DNA of 64,000 nt from Begonia masoniana (lineage: Eukaryota > Streptophyta > Magnoliopsida > Cucurbitales > Begoniaceae), in contig CM039509.1 of assembly GCA_022432975.1 (NCBI GenBank), positions 46,433,167-46,497,166 of the forward strand, read 5' to 3'. Position numbers and translations under genes: made by a program. The first letter of the stretch is position 1. Each line of letters begins with the position of its first letter. Below, piece by piece: positions 35,036-47,172 of the stretch. The notes below the pieces were generated by a model, which saw only the letters and a program-made list of their open reading frames with translations, was not told the origin of the DNA and made no database searches.

Positions 35036-36726
35036 TATTTCAAGACTAGTTGTATTAGAAACGAAGAAAAACAATACTTATAAACTCTGTATTTTTCACT
35101 CTCTTAAATGATGTTTAATTGTGGACCCCTACTAGTACGAGTTAAGCTCTCACAACGATTTACCCTATTTGTCTTCGGACGACATATTGTCACAATCGTG
35201 CAATATTATTGTAGGTTTGTTATACATCTTTTAGTCTATAACTTAGGCTGAATATTAAGATTTATTCCTTCTTAATTTCATTTTAAGAATTTTTTTTTTT
35301 TGTCTAAGATTGTTCGTGTTTTTCATAATTATTTTAGCTAGTGTACATATTTTCCGACATTATTCTAGTGACAAAAATTAATGTGATTCTCTAGTCTATT
35401 CAACTATGATAAAAATAAATACAAATCTAAAAGAAAAAGTTTATAGTCTTATTGGGAAGGACAATAAAGCTAAGTTATAATGTTGGGTATGTGTTATTGA
35501 TCAATTTAGGAGGGGACCAAATTCAAATTGGTCCTCAAGGCTGACCACTGCTTTTCTAAACCCATGTGCTATTATTACATATTTTTTTTAGATATAAATT
35601 TAAATAATTTACACCTGATATTTTTGGTACAATTCAATTTTAATTTTAAGAAATAAAATAAATAAATATTTTTTAGTCTATCAATCAACTAATCAAGTGA
35701 ATAAATGCATCAGCTCTCTATACGTTCACTTACCTCATCTTTTTAAGTGGTCACTCAACTTAGTACCAGTTCTTCTGAAACACTTGAGGTGTGGTATCTT
35801 ACAAGGTGTAATGTTTTCTGCAAAATTTATTGTATTAATTGTCATTGTCAAAAAAGTAATCAATGTTTGAGCATAATCGATTGATTAACACAATAAGATT
35901 TGAACTTATTGAAATTATTGGACAGCCAATAATCAATGCCTTTTACGTGGCATACACGTGTTGAACAAGGAAAAGATGCAACTTTTGAAGAATTGTTCAT
36001 AGAAAGAAGTTGTTCAAGCCTTTCTAACGTTCTTTGCCCTTCTTTGTTGCATTTGTAATCTTGAAAAAGCATGCAATCAAAAAGCTTGACATTCTACTCC
36101 TTTGAGGTCATGAAGCAAAGAGTAAATCAAAAGGTGTAATACCTACTTCAGTTGAGAAAAGTCATGGTGTGGTTAGTACGTAGAAGTTAATCTTGAATTA
36201 GTAGAAGTTCTTTTAAGTTATGACCAAATAACAAAATCACGTGGATGAAAGTTCAAAACAGAAAATATTATATTGTATGATAAAGATCATATCTTTATAA
36301 ATGATATCAAAAATAAAACTCAAAAATGGCTTCCTAATGGAGAGTGATTGTGATGACCCACACATGTGAGTGTGAGGGCATTAGGGCTAAGAGCAAATAA
36401 AAATGTGCAATATCAAATTGTTTAAGAAAATTTATACTATAGATAATGAGTATGATTTAATATTCAACAAGCACAGAGCATTTTAGGATAAGATCAAATA
36501 ACAAAACTGTGAAATGTTATACTCGAGTTAGACATTATCATATTATTTAGTTAATCTAGTTCAAAAAAAGCTTCATTGTCACGTCTCGAGAGATACTCGA
36601 GACAGAATAGTGAACGACTTGGCAAATGGATAGAACTACTCAACCCTTAATGAGAATTAATTAGGTAGCAGCGAAAGAGTTAATTGAATGAACAAAACAA
36701 ATGCCCAATAAAAACGGGTTAACTCA

Positions 36727-37475
36727 GAGCACCTCCAACGAAGGTGCTATCTAAAGTTGCTTGTCAGAGCACTTTGACAAGCAACAGCAACCATCGTTGC
36801 TCTCCTCATTGGAGAGCAACGATGGTTGCTCAATGGTTGCTTTTTTAAGCAACCCTTCAGCAACAGTGACTAGGCATTTTTTAATAAATTTTATTTATTT
36901 ATTTATCTATTTTAATTAAATTAAATATTATATTTGTGGGTCATATTTTTATACCGTTACTCAACGGCTACAAATTATAAAAAAATTATTATTTTATATA
37001 TTCTCACTTTTTCTATCTATAAATATTCTCACTTTTTCGTATTAGGACTAACAATTTCAAATTTTAATGTCTTTTTTTTCGCAAGTTATGTAATTTATTT
37101 TCCGCAAGTTATGTAATTTATTTTCCGCAAGTTATGTAATTTTTTTTCCGCAAATAAGTGTTATATACAATTAATATTAATTTTGGTTGCTTCCCAAACT
37201 ATAATATTTGCTTCTTTTGTAAATATAAACTATAATATATATTTAATTTAATGATATTATGATTATATATATGTAAAAAAAATTAATATTAAAATTAATA
37301 TAAAAATATTTTACAAGCAACGGACTAAGATTGCTTTCATTGGAGTGCAAAGTTGCTCGAGGTTGCTTAAAAGATGAGGTGGAAGAGAGAAAATGTAATT
37401 TATTTAAAAAATCATATAAATACTATTATTTTATTTGATAGCAACTCCAACGGGTTGCTACCGTTGGAGTTGCCC
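36727..37475. mobile_element. Harbinger-like MITE (749 bp)
   Basis: It has terminal inverted repeats GAGCACCTCCAACG and GGGCAACTCCAACG and a 3-bp TSD TCA (36724-36726 and 37476-37478). The left arm has the uninterrupted site near 19198-19200. The 'CTCCAACG' type of terminus is common in plant PIF/Harbinger MITEs. The interior holds repeated GTTGCT/AGCAAC words and an AT-rich core. Confidence 0.7.
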
Positions 37476-37906
37476 TCACCAGCCGAACGTTTACATCAAG
37501 ACAAAATAATAATATAAATCTATTAATTTGTGCGAAATAAAAATAACAATAAGGGGCCAATAGGTATAATATAGCAAGAGTCTAATCTCACCAAAATAAA
37601 ACCTTCAAAGTGCTATAAAGCTAACAAAATACATGTCGAGTCTACTCATGTGATGACAACATAAAGTCTCTTTAACTAAAACTTTAAAAGAACGAGTCGA
37701 CTAAACTCATAAGAGATAAGTTTTACTTTTAATATTAGAGTTAGGAAAGATAGATGAGAGCATACCAATTATAAAACGTTTTTATCAAAACTAAGTGTAA
37801 AATATACAATAGGGCAAGTGATAAAATATTTCACTATTGTGTGATACATGCATAAAATAGGTCCCCACTATATGACATAAAGTTTTAGTGAAAATAAGAT
37901 ACTCAT

Positions 37907-40514
37907 TGTAACACCTGGTTCTTTATGGGATTTTGTAAATTAATAATATAATAGTATTTTTATAATTATGTCAAATTAAGTCCATTTTGTGAAAAGAAAG
38001 CGTTATTACGATCCTAATAATTAATAAGGATTTTAAGAAAATTTCGGAAGTTTTAGGAGTTGTAACGCTAATTTTACGAAAATTACGTTTATCGTAATTT
38101 AAAGGATACTTTGGTAAAATAGTGAACGAGGTCCGAATTGCGAACGGACAATTTTAATAGAACCCTAGTAATAAGTTGGAGTTATTAGCGAAATATGAAA
38201 ATTTGGAGAAACCGAATCGTCGGTTAATTAACGAAACAAAGGACGAAACAAATAGAAAATCTAAGGAAGGGCAAAAAGGTAATTTGCCAAGTCAAAATTT
38301 AATAAACATCACAACCTTCTCCTTCTCCTTCTCATTCTCCTTCACGTCGACGATTTCCTCTCTTCTTTTCCTTCTCTCCCAGGCAATCTCTTCCTCCCTC
38401 ACGGCGATCTCTCCCTTCCAACGGCGATTCCTCTCCGATCGTCTCGATTCTTCGCGATTTCTTCCCCAATCCCGACCCTAGGTACGATTCTAAGGTTTTG
38501 GGAAAGTTTATTTTGATTTTTACGAAGTTTACACGGTTAGGGTTTGGTTAGGGTTTCATTAAAAAATGCGAATTAGGGTTTGAGATTGATAGGTTTATCA
38601 TGTTGGTGGATATAAAGGACGTATTGAACGTTGTTGGACGAAGTTAAATTGATTTGTAAGAAAAGTTAAAATTCGAGAAATTAGGGGTTTTTGGAAAACT
38701 CGTTAATGGAGGTTTTGAGGTGTCGAGCGTGAGTTACTCGATAAAACGCCTCGATTAGTTAATTAGAACATTAGGAGACTTCTTTAGTTAAGGTTTCGTT
38801 AGTTCGGACGTTCAATGATTTAAACTCGTATTAACGATAATTTTGGTGAAATTTGCCTTAGGTGAACAACGCTCGTAGACGAAGCTAGAGTTGCAACGGA
38901 CGCGAGGTAAGTTCTCGTGACTTACTGTGGCCGATTGGCCTACACCATAATGTCTGAAATCGTGTTGAGGATATGTTGGTGCTTTATTGTTCAGGTTGGT
39001 CATTGTTTTGTCTAATTATTTCGGTTGAGTAGTTTAGGTTCGGTTGTTTTATAGGTTGATTGTTGTGACGGTTTGATGGTATTTGTCGTGTTTTGATGGT
39101 ATTCGTAGTGTTTTAATGGTATACTCATTTTGTATGTTTATATTGAATTGTTCATGCATCATGGTTTCAAAACGTTATGAAAACGAATTTTCGCATTTAT
39201 TTCATGAAAAGAGTGCAAGTAAAGTATCATGTAAATAACCCCATGTATGTGGTTATCGAGGTGAGGTTCAGACCCGGCGTTCCGTGGTGAGCGAGTTTTC
39301 CTCTCTTCAGATGGTACTGGCTGTCTAACCGCTTGACGTGCCCTATCCATCTGTCGAGTGATAGGCTTCGATAACCAAAAGAATGTCACGGTGAGAATGA
39401 ATGAATGAATGAATGAATGAATGCATGAATGATGATGTTATAAAAATTGCATAAACATGATCATGCATTAGCATTTACGTAGAGCTTGCTGAGATTTTTA
39501 TCTCATAGGTGTCTTTATGGTGTAGGTGACATAGAGCAAGGTGAGGAGAATTCCCCTCTACTTGATGATCGTACAGATTGAAGAAGAATGTCCGTGGGAG
39601 CGTGCTGGGCAGTCGAGACGCTTTTGACCCGTGAGGAATGATGTAAAAGTATTTTGGGACATAATAGTTAGATCGTAGGAAAAAAATTGTATAGTCGAAC
39701 ATTTTAGGATGTTTGGAATCTGATAGTGGATAGGTTTATGTTTTGATGTCTTAAACGTTCTGGTAAACTTGTTTTATAAAATATTTTGTTAAACTGCTAT
39801 TTTAATTCGTTGATGAACTGCTTGGTGATTTTTAACAGGAGGAAACGTTTAGTTTTTTAAACCGAATCACGCAGTTCGTTTTTATGAAATTGGGTTATAT
39901 TTTAAATGTGTTTTGGGTCGTTTATTGAGTGAGCGACGAAATGTGAGGTTTGAGCTATTGTATGTTACACGTTTATGGAGTGATTTATGTTGAAGTTAAG
40001 GGGAATATGTGGTGAGAAGTGTGTGCAAGTGAAGAGGAAAGAAAGAAGAAAAAAAAGAGGGGAGGCAGAGAACTTGGCAACCTGGCGACCAATCGCCAAG
40101 AGAGGCGATCAGTCACCAAGAAGGATCGCCACTCCCTGAAAAAATCCACGGAGTGTGGCGATTGATCGCCCAAGGGGGGCGATCGTTCGCTGCTTTGAGG
40201 GGCGCCCCTCCTATTTTTGCTTATGGCGATCGATCGCCCCTTGTTTTTCAGGGACAAATGTCTCTTTTTTCCCTCCTTCCTTGGCCGATTGATTTTTCAT
40301 TGTTTTAATTGTTTTTAAATAATTGTTTTAAATTGTTTTATATTTGTTTTAAGTTTTTGTTTAGATGGTTTATAAACATAGACTTCATCGATTTCAATTC
40401 CGATTTCGATTACGACTTTAAAAGTTTTATTTCCGTTCAAACGTTAGGTTTAAAGTTTTAAGTTAAAAAATAAAAATAATACGAAAAATTATGAATAGTG
40501 TAAGGGGCGTTACA
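37907..40514 (+). mobile_element. Long gypsy-like solo LTR (right arm)
   Basis: TGTAACACC...GGGGCGTTACA is 2608 bp with TSD CTCAT at 37902-37906 and 40515-40519. The left arm has the near-empty site at 14446-14450 (one mismatch). It is the best preserved copy of the family in this window. It has a pyrimidine-rich stretch (38315-38480) ending in a CTAG/GTACGA donor-like site, GAG/GTAAGTTC near 38906, (GAAT)n at 39394-39425 and the motif slot at 40075-40250. Confidence 0.85.
40075..40250. repeat. GGCGATCGATCGCC-type motif array in the long LTR
   Basis: Words such as GGCGATTGATCGCC, GGCGATCGTTCGC, GGCGATCGATCGCC, GGCGACCAATCGCC and GGCGATCAGTCACC occur about 265-440 bp before the LTR's right end. 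Most are dyads. Confidence 0.75.
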
Positions 40515-40519
40515 CTCAT

Positions 40520-41660
40520 AGTCTTCGGGCACACCATGTCATAGACATAAACAATAACACAGACAATACTTGACAATCGCAAAGACAAAAATGACAATGA
40601 TCAAGTTTAGCGTTTACATTCAGGGATACACCACATATAATTGTCTCATCACTTTAGTTAACAAAGAAACACATCAACCAATAATTGAATGTGCTTAACA
40701 AAACAAGACATTTGCATGGATAGATCAATAAATGATTTGCATGCTCAAAGAAAATACGTCCTGTACATAAAAATGGACAAACCATAAAAATATACAAATT
40801 ATTTTATATAAAAGTACGTCTACAAGAAAATGTTATTGAAAACAATAACATAAAAATGTCTACCTCAACCAAGGCTACCAAAGCCAAGGCCTGATATCAA
40901 TATCCAAGGGAACGCAATGAAGTATCAAGTTCAATCAATAGATTCTAAGTTTTGAAACCTAACATAAAAATGTCATCGTCAAACCTTAATATTTCTCAAT
41001 TTATTATTTGAAGCCCAAGGACATGATAGAAAATGATCTAGGCAATTGGACCATAACTCGAACTACCTAGAATGTCCTTGGTGCTGCGACGAAAACTTAA
41101 TGATGTCGCAATGCGTGTCAAGAGCACGCGACCGAAATAGGGATGTCGCGGCTTGGTCCAACCCGAGTCACAATTAAGGCATATTTTACGAAAAAATTGG
41201 ATTTATGTCGCGACTTAAATTGTTCTAAGTTGTAGTTTATCATCGTTAATTTCCTAAAGCTTTCTTTTTAAATCTGCAATTTTTTCTTCAATCCTCATTG
41301 AGTTCTCCATGGATTTCAATTCTAATCCTAACATATTAATATTACCCTTTAATCATATTCTTAAATACGATTTTCACCATTTAAAATTTATAAAACATAA
41401 ACCTCGTCTTTTTCTTTAACATTGTAACCACCCAAAATCGTAAGATAAAAGTCTTGATCCAACATACCTTTATAGATTATAACTCGAGGGACGATAATCG
41501 TGATATTCCCTACTGAATTCCACGCCTTTTCCCCCTCAAACCAAGTTCTCCACTTAAAAATCCAAATTTTTTACATTACCCTTTAAATGAAAGCTATTAA
41601 CCTTCTCTTACATTTGAGAATTTTATGTTTTGAATTCCAATCGTATGTTGATTCTCGAAG
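40520..41660 (-). repeat. Outer right arm of the inverted repeat
   Basis: Reverse complement of 2838-3971 with scattered substitutions. The SIRE empty site lies inside it at 40547-40551. Homology stops in the window at 41660 because the left arm is cut there by the copia element. No gene. Confidence 0.85.
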
Positions 41661-42161
41661 TCTTCAAACCAAATCCAATCTTCTCGTTAAATTATGAAAT
41701 TTAACACATAAAATTTTGTTCTCAAAATTTTAAATTATAAATATGCCCTCAAACAAGTGTGGGATATCTCGCTATTATTTCTTATTCAATCTCTCAGGCG
41801 GATTTTCTTTCGATGTGATTTTTCCATTGAAACTCAAATCAAGAGTTCGTTCAATTGGTCCAATCGCTTTTTAAAATTATCATTAAGGTTATACATATGT
41901 TTAACTCGCTGCATAATAGTAGATTAGTAAGAGTCGCTAGAGAATTAAACAGATAAATTATTAGACTATTATCATAACAATTACGGATTTAAGATTGACA
42001 AACATATTGACTATTTAGTACATCTTGGTCAATAACATTTCTTGTTCTTCCCACTAAATATAGAGTCACTTGATAGCTTATATACACAAGTTAGCATCAA
42101 CCTACCAACCTCCATTACGACATTGGAAAGTCATGATAACCTTGTCCATCGTCTGTCCTTC
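41661..42161. other. AT-rich non-coding stretch
   Basis: I see no gene or repeat structure here beyond AT-richness. It may be the 3' flank of the bZIP fragment on the minus strand. Confidence 0.4.
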
Positions 42162-42629
42162 CTAATCATTCAGATCGCCAATGGCTTCTCTAACTGCATT
42201 CAACGATTGTAATTCACTGCCAGTGCTCGCAATTATGTTCGTATCATTCTGACAGTCCCTTGCTGCACTTTTACAATTCGAAAAGACCATATTCCCTCTG
42301 TCAGAATAATGATCTGAAGAAGCATTTGTTGAAGACCCAGGTTGAGATTTTAAGCACCAGAAATCCACTTCACAACTGAAGTTCGATCCGCCGCCATTGC
42401 TGGACTGGTTTTGGAAGGGAGAAACGCCAAACTGATCATCAATCTTCGCCTTGATTTCTGCCAGAAGGGTTCTGAGTCTCGACGCGTTTTCCTGGAGAAC
42501 TGCTTTCTGTAATTCCATTTCCAATTCCAATTGTTGGTTCTGTAGCTGTAGCCTATTGACTTCGTCTTCCAAGGAAGCATGTAAAATTCTAAAATTTTTA
42601 CGAATATTTTTTGTGTTTTTCAAGATCAA
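42162..42629 (-). pseudogene. F-group bZIP-like fragment with a degenerate basic region
   Basis: The 155-codon frame contains SLEDEVNRLQLQNQQLELEM and then RLRTLLAEIKAKIDDQFGVS, which resembles the leucine zipper and following region of plant F-group bZIPs (bZIP19/23/24 type). Family members have a basic region Asn-x7-Arg rich in Lys/Arg before the zipper. Here that stretch reads KNTKNIRKNFRILHA and has lost most basic residues. The tail (CEVDFWCLKSQ and onward) resembles the Cys-containing F-group tail. The rest of a normal gene would lie beyond 42640, where a MULE begins at 42682. It could be a decayed copy, or the last exon of a gene broken by the MULE. DNA binding is unlikely as it stands. 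Confidence 0.5.
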
Positions 42630-42681
42630 TGAGACTTGAATTTGTTGTTACATAGTGGCATTTGAACCCATCTATTTTTTT

Positions 42682-43012
42682 GGGAAATTACCAAAAAAGA
42701 CCACGAACTACGTGTGTTTTCCGAATTCAACTACAAACAAAATTTTCTAACAATTCAAACTATCACGTATTGAAAATCTGCCAAATATAACCACGCCGGA
42801 CGGACGGACCTGGATTGCGTCCGTCCAGACCAAATTTGGCCCCAACCCGGACGGATGGCTAAAAGTAGCGTCCGTCCCCAATTTGTCGTTTAATCAAAAT
42901 CTGCCACGTAGTCGCCACGTAGCCCGTTCGGACTCTGTAAAGCACCGTCCGTTCTGGTTAACTTAAAACTTTCACGGACGGATGGTATATTTTCCCGTCC
43001 GTCTGGCTAATC
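42682..43012 (+). repeat. Left terminal inverted repeat of the MULE
   Basis: Matches the reverse complement of 53784-54114 over about 330 bp with few mismatches. From about 42798 it carries GGACGGACG and CGTCCGTCC words in both orientations. Confidence 0.9.
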
Positions 43013-43395
43013 GATATGAAAACCAGCGAAAAAAGGGAATTTGGATTTTTCACCGGAGACAAAAATATCGACAGAAGGCGACGAAATTAGACTTTTCACT
43101 AGAAGCTTTGAAATTTTTCGTAGATTTACGATAAAAAAGCGTCTGTGGTAATTTCTTTATCAATTCTGATTTATTTACTTCCAGTTTTAACCTAAATAAC
43201 GCGACAATCCGAGCCCTAATTCGAAAATGGGAAAAATGTGGCAATCGGACGGACGAGAAAATATAGAGTCCGTCCGGGTCCCTTCATTGAATAAAACCCA
43301 GACGAACGCGTAAAAAGGCGTCCGTCCGAGGACCTTCATTTAATTATACCCGGACGGACGTGTAAAAATGAGTCTGTCCGGCCGAAACCAAATAT
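42798..43395. repeat. GGACGGACG/CGTCCGTCC motif array, left end
   Basis: About 12 copies of (C)GGACGGA(C/T)G or its complement occur as adjacent opposite-facing pairs, for example CGGACGGACGGACC followed by GCGTCCGTCC. They lie at 42798-43005 and 43240-43382 and extend past the inverted repeat toward the transposase start. Confidence 0.9.
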
Positions 43396-44996
43396 ACTTA
43401 ATTTGTTTTTTTTTTCTTTTTCAATTTTTCTGTTCATTTATTGGGTGTATATGAAATTATATTATTGTCAAAACTATTTTGTATTCAATTCATAGGATAT
43501 TGTTTGACTTAAATAAAATTTTGATTTTTTTACCGATAATTATTGCAAATGGCTGAGAGATTGGATGATGTAAATGAGCCTGCGAACATAGACTGGTATA
43601 TGGAGGAGGACGCTCCCATGTACGGTGATATTCAAGCATTTGACCACTTAGAGGGTGATGGAGAAATACAAGTGTGTTCAATTTCAAAAACCTTAGACGA
43701 TGAACTACGAACACCATTCAATTCTGAGGATGATGAGGTGCAAAGCAGACAAACAAGGGCTGCAAATTCTGGTGATTTTGCTTTGAGTAGAAAATATATA
43801 TCTTTGCAGGCCATTAGAAATGAAATACGAGACTATTCTTTGAAAAGATGATATGATATCAAGATTGTTAAAAGTGAGAGGAACAGATTGACGGCAAAAT
43901 GTAAAGGGTAGATTGTCAATGGCATCTGCATGCATCGGCCATGCAAAATGAGGCCACCTTCCAAATAAAGTCATACGGTAATGATCACAATTACGTAAGG
44001 GTATTGGATAATCGACACGCTACAGCAAAGTGGTTGGCAACAACTTATTCAGATAGGTTCAAAAGTCAACCTGACTGGCCCATTCATGATATTATCGAAA
44101 CAGTGAGGCGAGAACACAAAGTTAACATTAAGCCAAGCCTTGCGAGAAGAGGAAGAACCCAAGCAAAAGAAGCTAATTTCGGGAGTAACGAAGAACAACT
44201 GAAGATACTTCGTTCTTACGGAGCTGAAATATTAAGATCAAATCCAGGTAGCACACTGGTAATAGATGGTGACCTGGTCGTTGAGGATAGAAATGAGAAG
44301 ATGATGTTTAAAAGAATGTACATGTATATGGCTGCTTGCAAAGCAGGTTTGTTGGATATGGGCAGACCTCTTATTTGTTTAGATGGATGTCATTTGAAGG
44401 GAGTCTGCCCCGGCCAATTACTCACGGCCGTGAGTATTGATGGCAACAATGGTATATATCTCATAGCTGTTGCCAACGTGGAATCAGAATCTCAAGTCTC
44501 GTGGAAGTGGTTTTTGGAGATATTGCGAAACGACTTAGGGATTGACGAAGGCCGAGGATAGACATTTGTGTCGGATCGACAGAAGGTATATATTGTTATT
44601 ACTATTATTATTTGGATCGGCAGAAGTTATTGTTTTAATCTGAGCCTGTTTTTCTTTAAAATTGCAGGGATTGTTGAATGTTGTGGACGAGATATTTGGT
44701 TTAGCCGAACACCGTTTCTGCCAGAGGCATATGTATGCAAACTACAAAGGAAAATTTACGGGTCTATCGTATAAAGATGTGATGTGGAATGCAGCAAGGG
44801 CAACCACAAGGGAATATTTATAGCTAGCAATGAGAAAAGTATATGAGCTCAATCAGGATGCCCATGCATGGCTTCCACGAACACCACCTAGATTTTGGGC
44901 CAATCATGCATTTTCGACAATTCCCAAGTGTGACTTGGGCTTGAATAAGTTTTGTGAGTCTTTCAATTCAGTTCTTTTACCGGCCCGGAACATGCC

Positions 44997-47095
44997 TGTA
45001 GCACCCGACTTTATTTAAATCAAATGACTGATCAATCAATTAAGTGCATTTCGTGGTTGAGTTTGAGTGAAAGATTATTAGGTTAATGAGTGAGTAAGTA
45101 AGGGTAATATGGTAATTAGAATTTATTAGTGGATAACCTATTTAATGAAGAATTTATGGAAGTAGCCGCCACTATTCACTCTCACTCTCACTCTCGGATT
45201 TTAGCTCAAGTCACCAGAGCTCTCCCAGCGATTTCTCTCCGATCCCATTCGCGGATCTAGGTGAGTTTCTACCTCGATTTCTACTGATTTAGTATCTGAA
45301 GACAATAGCGTGGAGGATTGTAGTTATGTATTTCGTATTTTATTCTGAATGTGAGTGGTTTCGAGTTTAGCATAGAACCATGAATGCCGAGCGATTAGAA
45401 CTCCCAACTATCCCTTAGGTTTCTTTGAATGCTGTAGAATGAGGTGTAGAAAGGACTGGCTTAATGTTCTGTTTATGTTCTAGGTGAGAAAGGTCCCGAA
45501 GAAGCTCCTAGCCGAGCACCCGCCAAGAATCCAGGTAAGTAAAGTTTGTTTGTGCCTTCGGGCCTACATCACAAAACAATAGGTGTTATGCATGTTTGTA
45601 TGCTTATTTTCAGTTGTCATGCATCATGTTTTTGAAAGACTACGAAAATGTATTTTCATGAAACGGTATGGCATGTGTGAGCAGGATGAACAGAACAACT
45701 GTTAAGGGGGATTAATCCGCCCCTTAACTGAGAACAGAGGATTGAGGTTTTGGGAAAAATGATCCACTTCCCAATCCTACAGGGGGATCAGATCAGTTAA
45801 CTGTTAAGGGAATTAATCCGCCCCTTAATTGAGATCAGAGGATGTATGCTTTGGGGGATGACCGATCCACTTTCCCATCGTACAGAGGGATCAACAGAGA
45901 ACAAATTTGAATGCAACTGAGATGAGAAAGTAGAAATTGCATGTTTAGGGAAAATTATTGTGTCATCGATTTATTTCATCCATTGCTTTACTTGCTTAGC
46001 ATTAGGCTAATAGATGAGTTTTGTGATGTAGGTGAAGAAGTTACCGAAGGTGTGTTTACAGAACAGTTTGAAGACTAGGCTGGTTGGGGGAGCACGTCCA
46101 TGCATTGGTTGGGCAATCTGTTGAGGCGGTTTAATCAATGGTTGTGTGTGTTAGGTTGAGAATACTGGTTTCAGATTAGCAATTTCTGAGTATTTTAGTG
46201 ACTATGGTTTGAGTTTGGTTAAAAATGATTTTCCTAAGATTTTACTGGAAATGACGAATTGATGGTTTAACTGTGTTTTGCTGATTTGATTAGTGTTTTC
46301 ATGAAAATTTGGTTGTCTGAAGGTTTTCAGCCGATTTTACGAGTCCTTCCGGTAAGCAGTGATGTTCCTTGTTTAGGGTGATTACTTTGAATCTACCGGT
46401 AGATGCTGCCTATCGGCAGATGTAGCGTGTTTTGTCATTCTGTTGGCAGATACAGTCCATCGGCAGATTAGTGTACATTTTAATTCTATCGGAAGGAGTC
46501 GTATTGTTGTTATCGGTAGATGTCGCGTGTTTGTCTATCGGAAGATGGAGACGCGTTATTTGTGTTGACCTCATCGGCAGATGAAGTTGTGTTGACTTCA
46601 TCGGCAGATTGAGTCGTATTGTTGTTATCGGTAGATGTCGCGTGTTTGTCTATCGGAAGATGGAGACGCGTTATTTGTGTTGACCTCATCGGCAGATGAA
46701 GTTGTGTTGACTTCATCGGCAGATTGAGTCGTGTCGACGTCATCGGTAGATGCAGTCTACCGAGTGGAGTCCTTGTTTGCACACGTCATCGGTAGAAGCA
46801 TGTTACTGCTCCTTCTGTTGACTTTATCCATCGGCAGAAGCGTTTGACTTCGGCGACTTCTCCAGTATCCCATAGTTTGAAACTTTATTCCCTATTTGTC
46901 GATTGTCTTTTTACCCTCCAAACGATGATTTATAGTTTTGTTTTAACTCCATTGCTAATAAAATGATTTCCGCTGTAAGATTTAATTATTTTGAGATTTT
47001 AGTTTATGTCAAAAGTGAAGTTTTAAAATATACGAATGAGACCTTTTTTTTAGTCTTGAGTAACGGACCGGGTTCAGATAACCTGGGGCGTTACA
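44997..47095 (+). mobile_element. Long gypsy-like solo LTR nested in the transposase gene
   Basis: TGTAGCACCC...GGGGCGTTACA is 2099 bp with TSD ATGCC at 44992-44996 and 47096-47100. Removing it and one TSD copy restores the transposase frame. It shares the general layout of the other long LTRs: pyrimidine-rich leader, AGGTAAGTAAAG-type donors, a 'catgcatcatg' block and a motif slot near the right end. In sequence it is clearly more distant. Confidence 0.85.
46380..46850. repeat. CATCGGCAGATG motif array in a non-SIRE LTR
   Basis: At least 15 copies of (C/T)ATCGG(C/T/A)AGATG occur here, the same core as the SIRE LTR array. A block of about 117 bp with several motifs is duplicated in tandem (about 46498-46614 and 46615-46731). 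The surrounding LTR is not related to SIRE. Confidence 0.88.
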
Positions 47096-47172
47096 ATGCC
47101 GATTTTGACGATGTTCGAGATGATTCGAAAGACCCTGATGACACACATTGTCAAAAAACACAAGGAGATGCT

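Larger units (their letters stand above)
29139..37906 (-). repeat. Inner right arm of the large inverted repeat
   Basis: It is the reverse complement of the left arm from about 27550 outwards. It includes the CCCH gene's leader and the 74-codon upstream ORF (29581-29805, minus), but not the coding exon. Two elements absent from the left arm interrupt it (31731-33191 and 36727-37475). I see no gene of its own. Confidence 0.88.
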
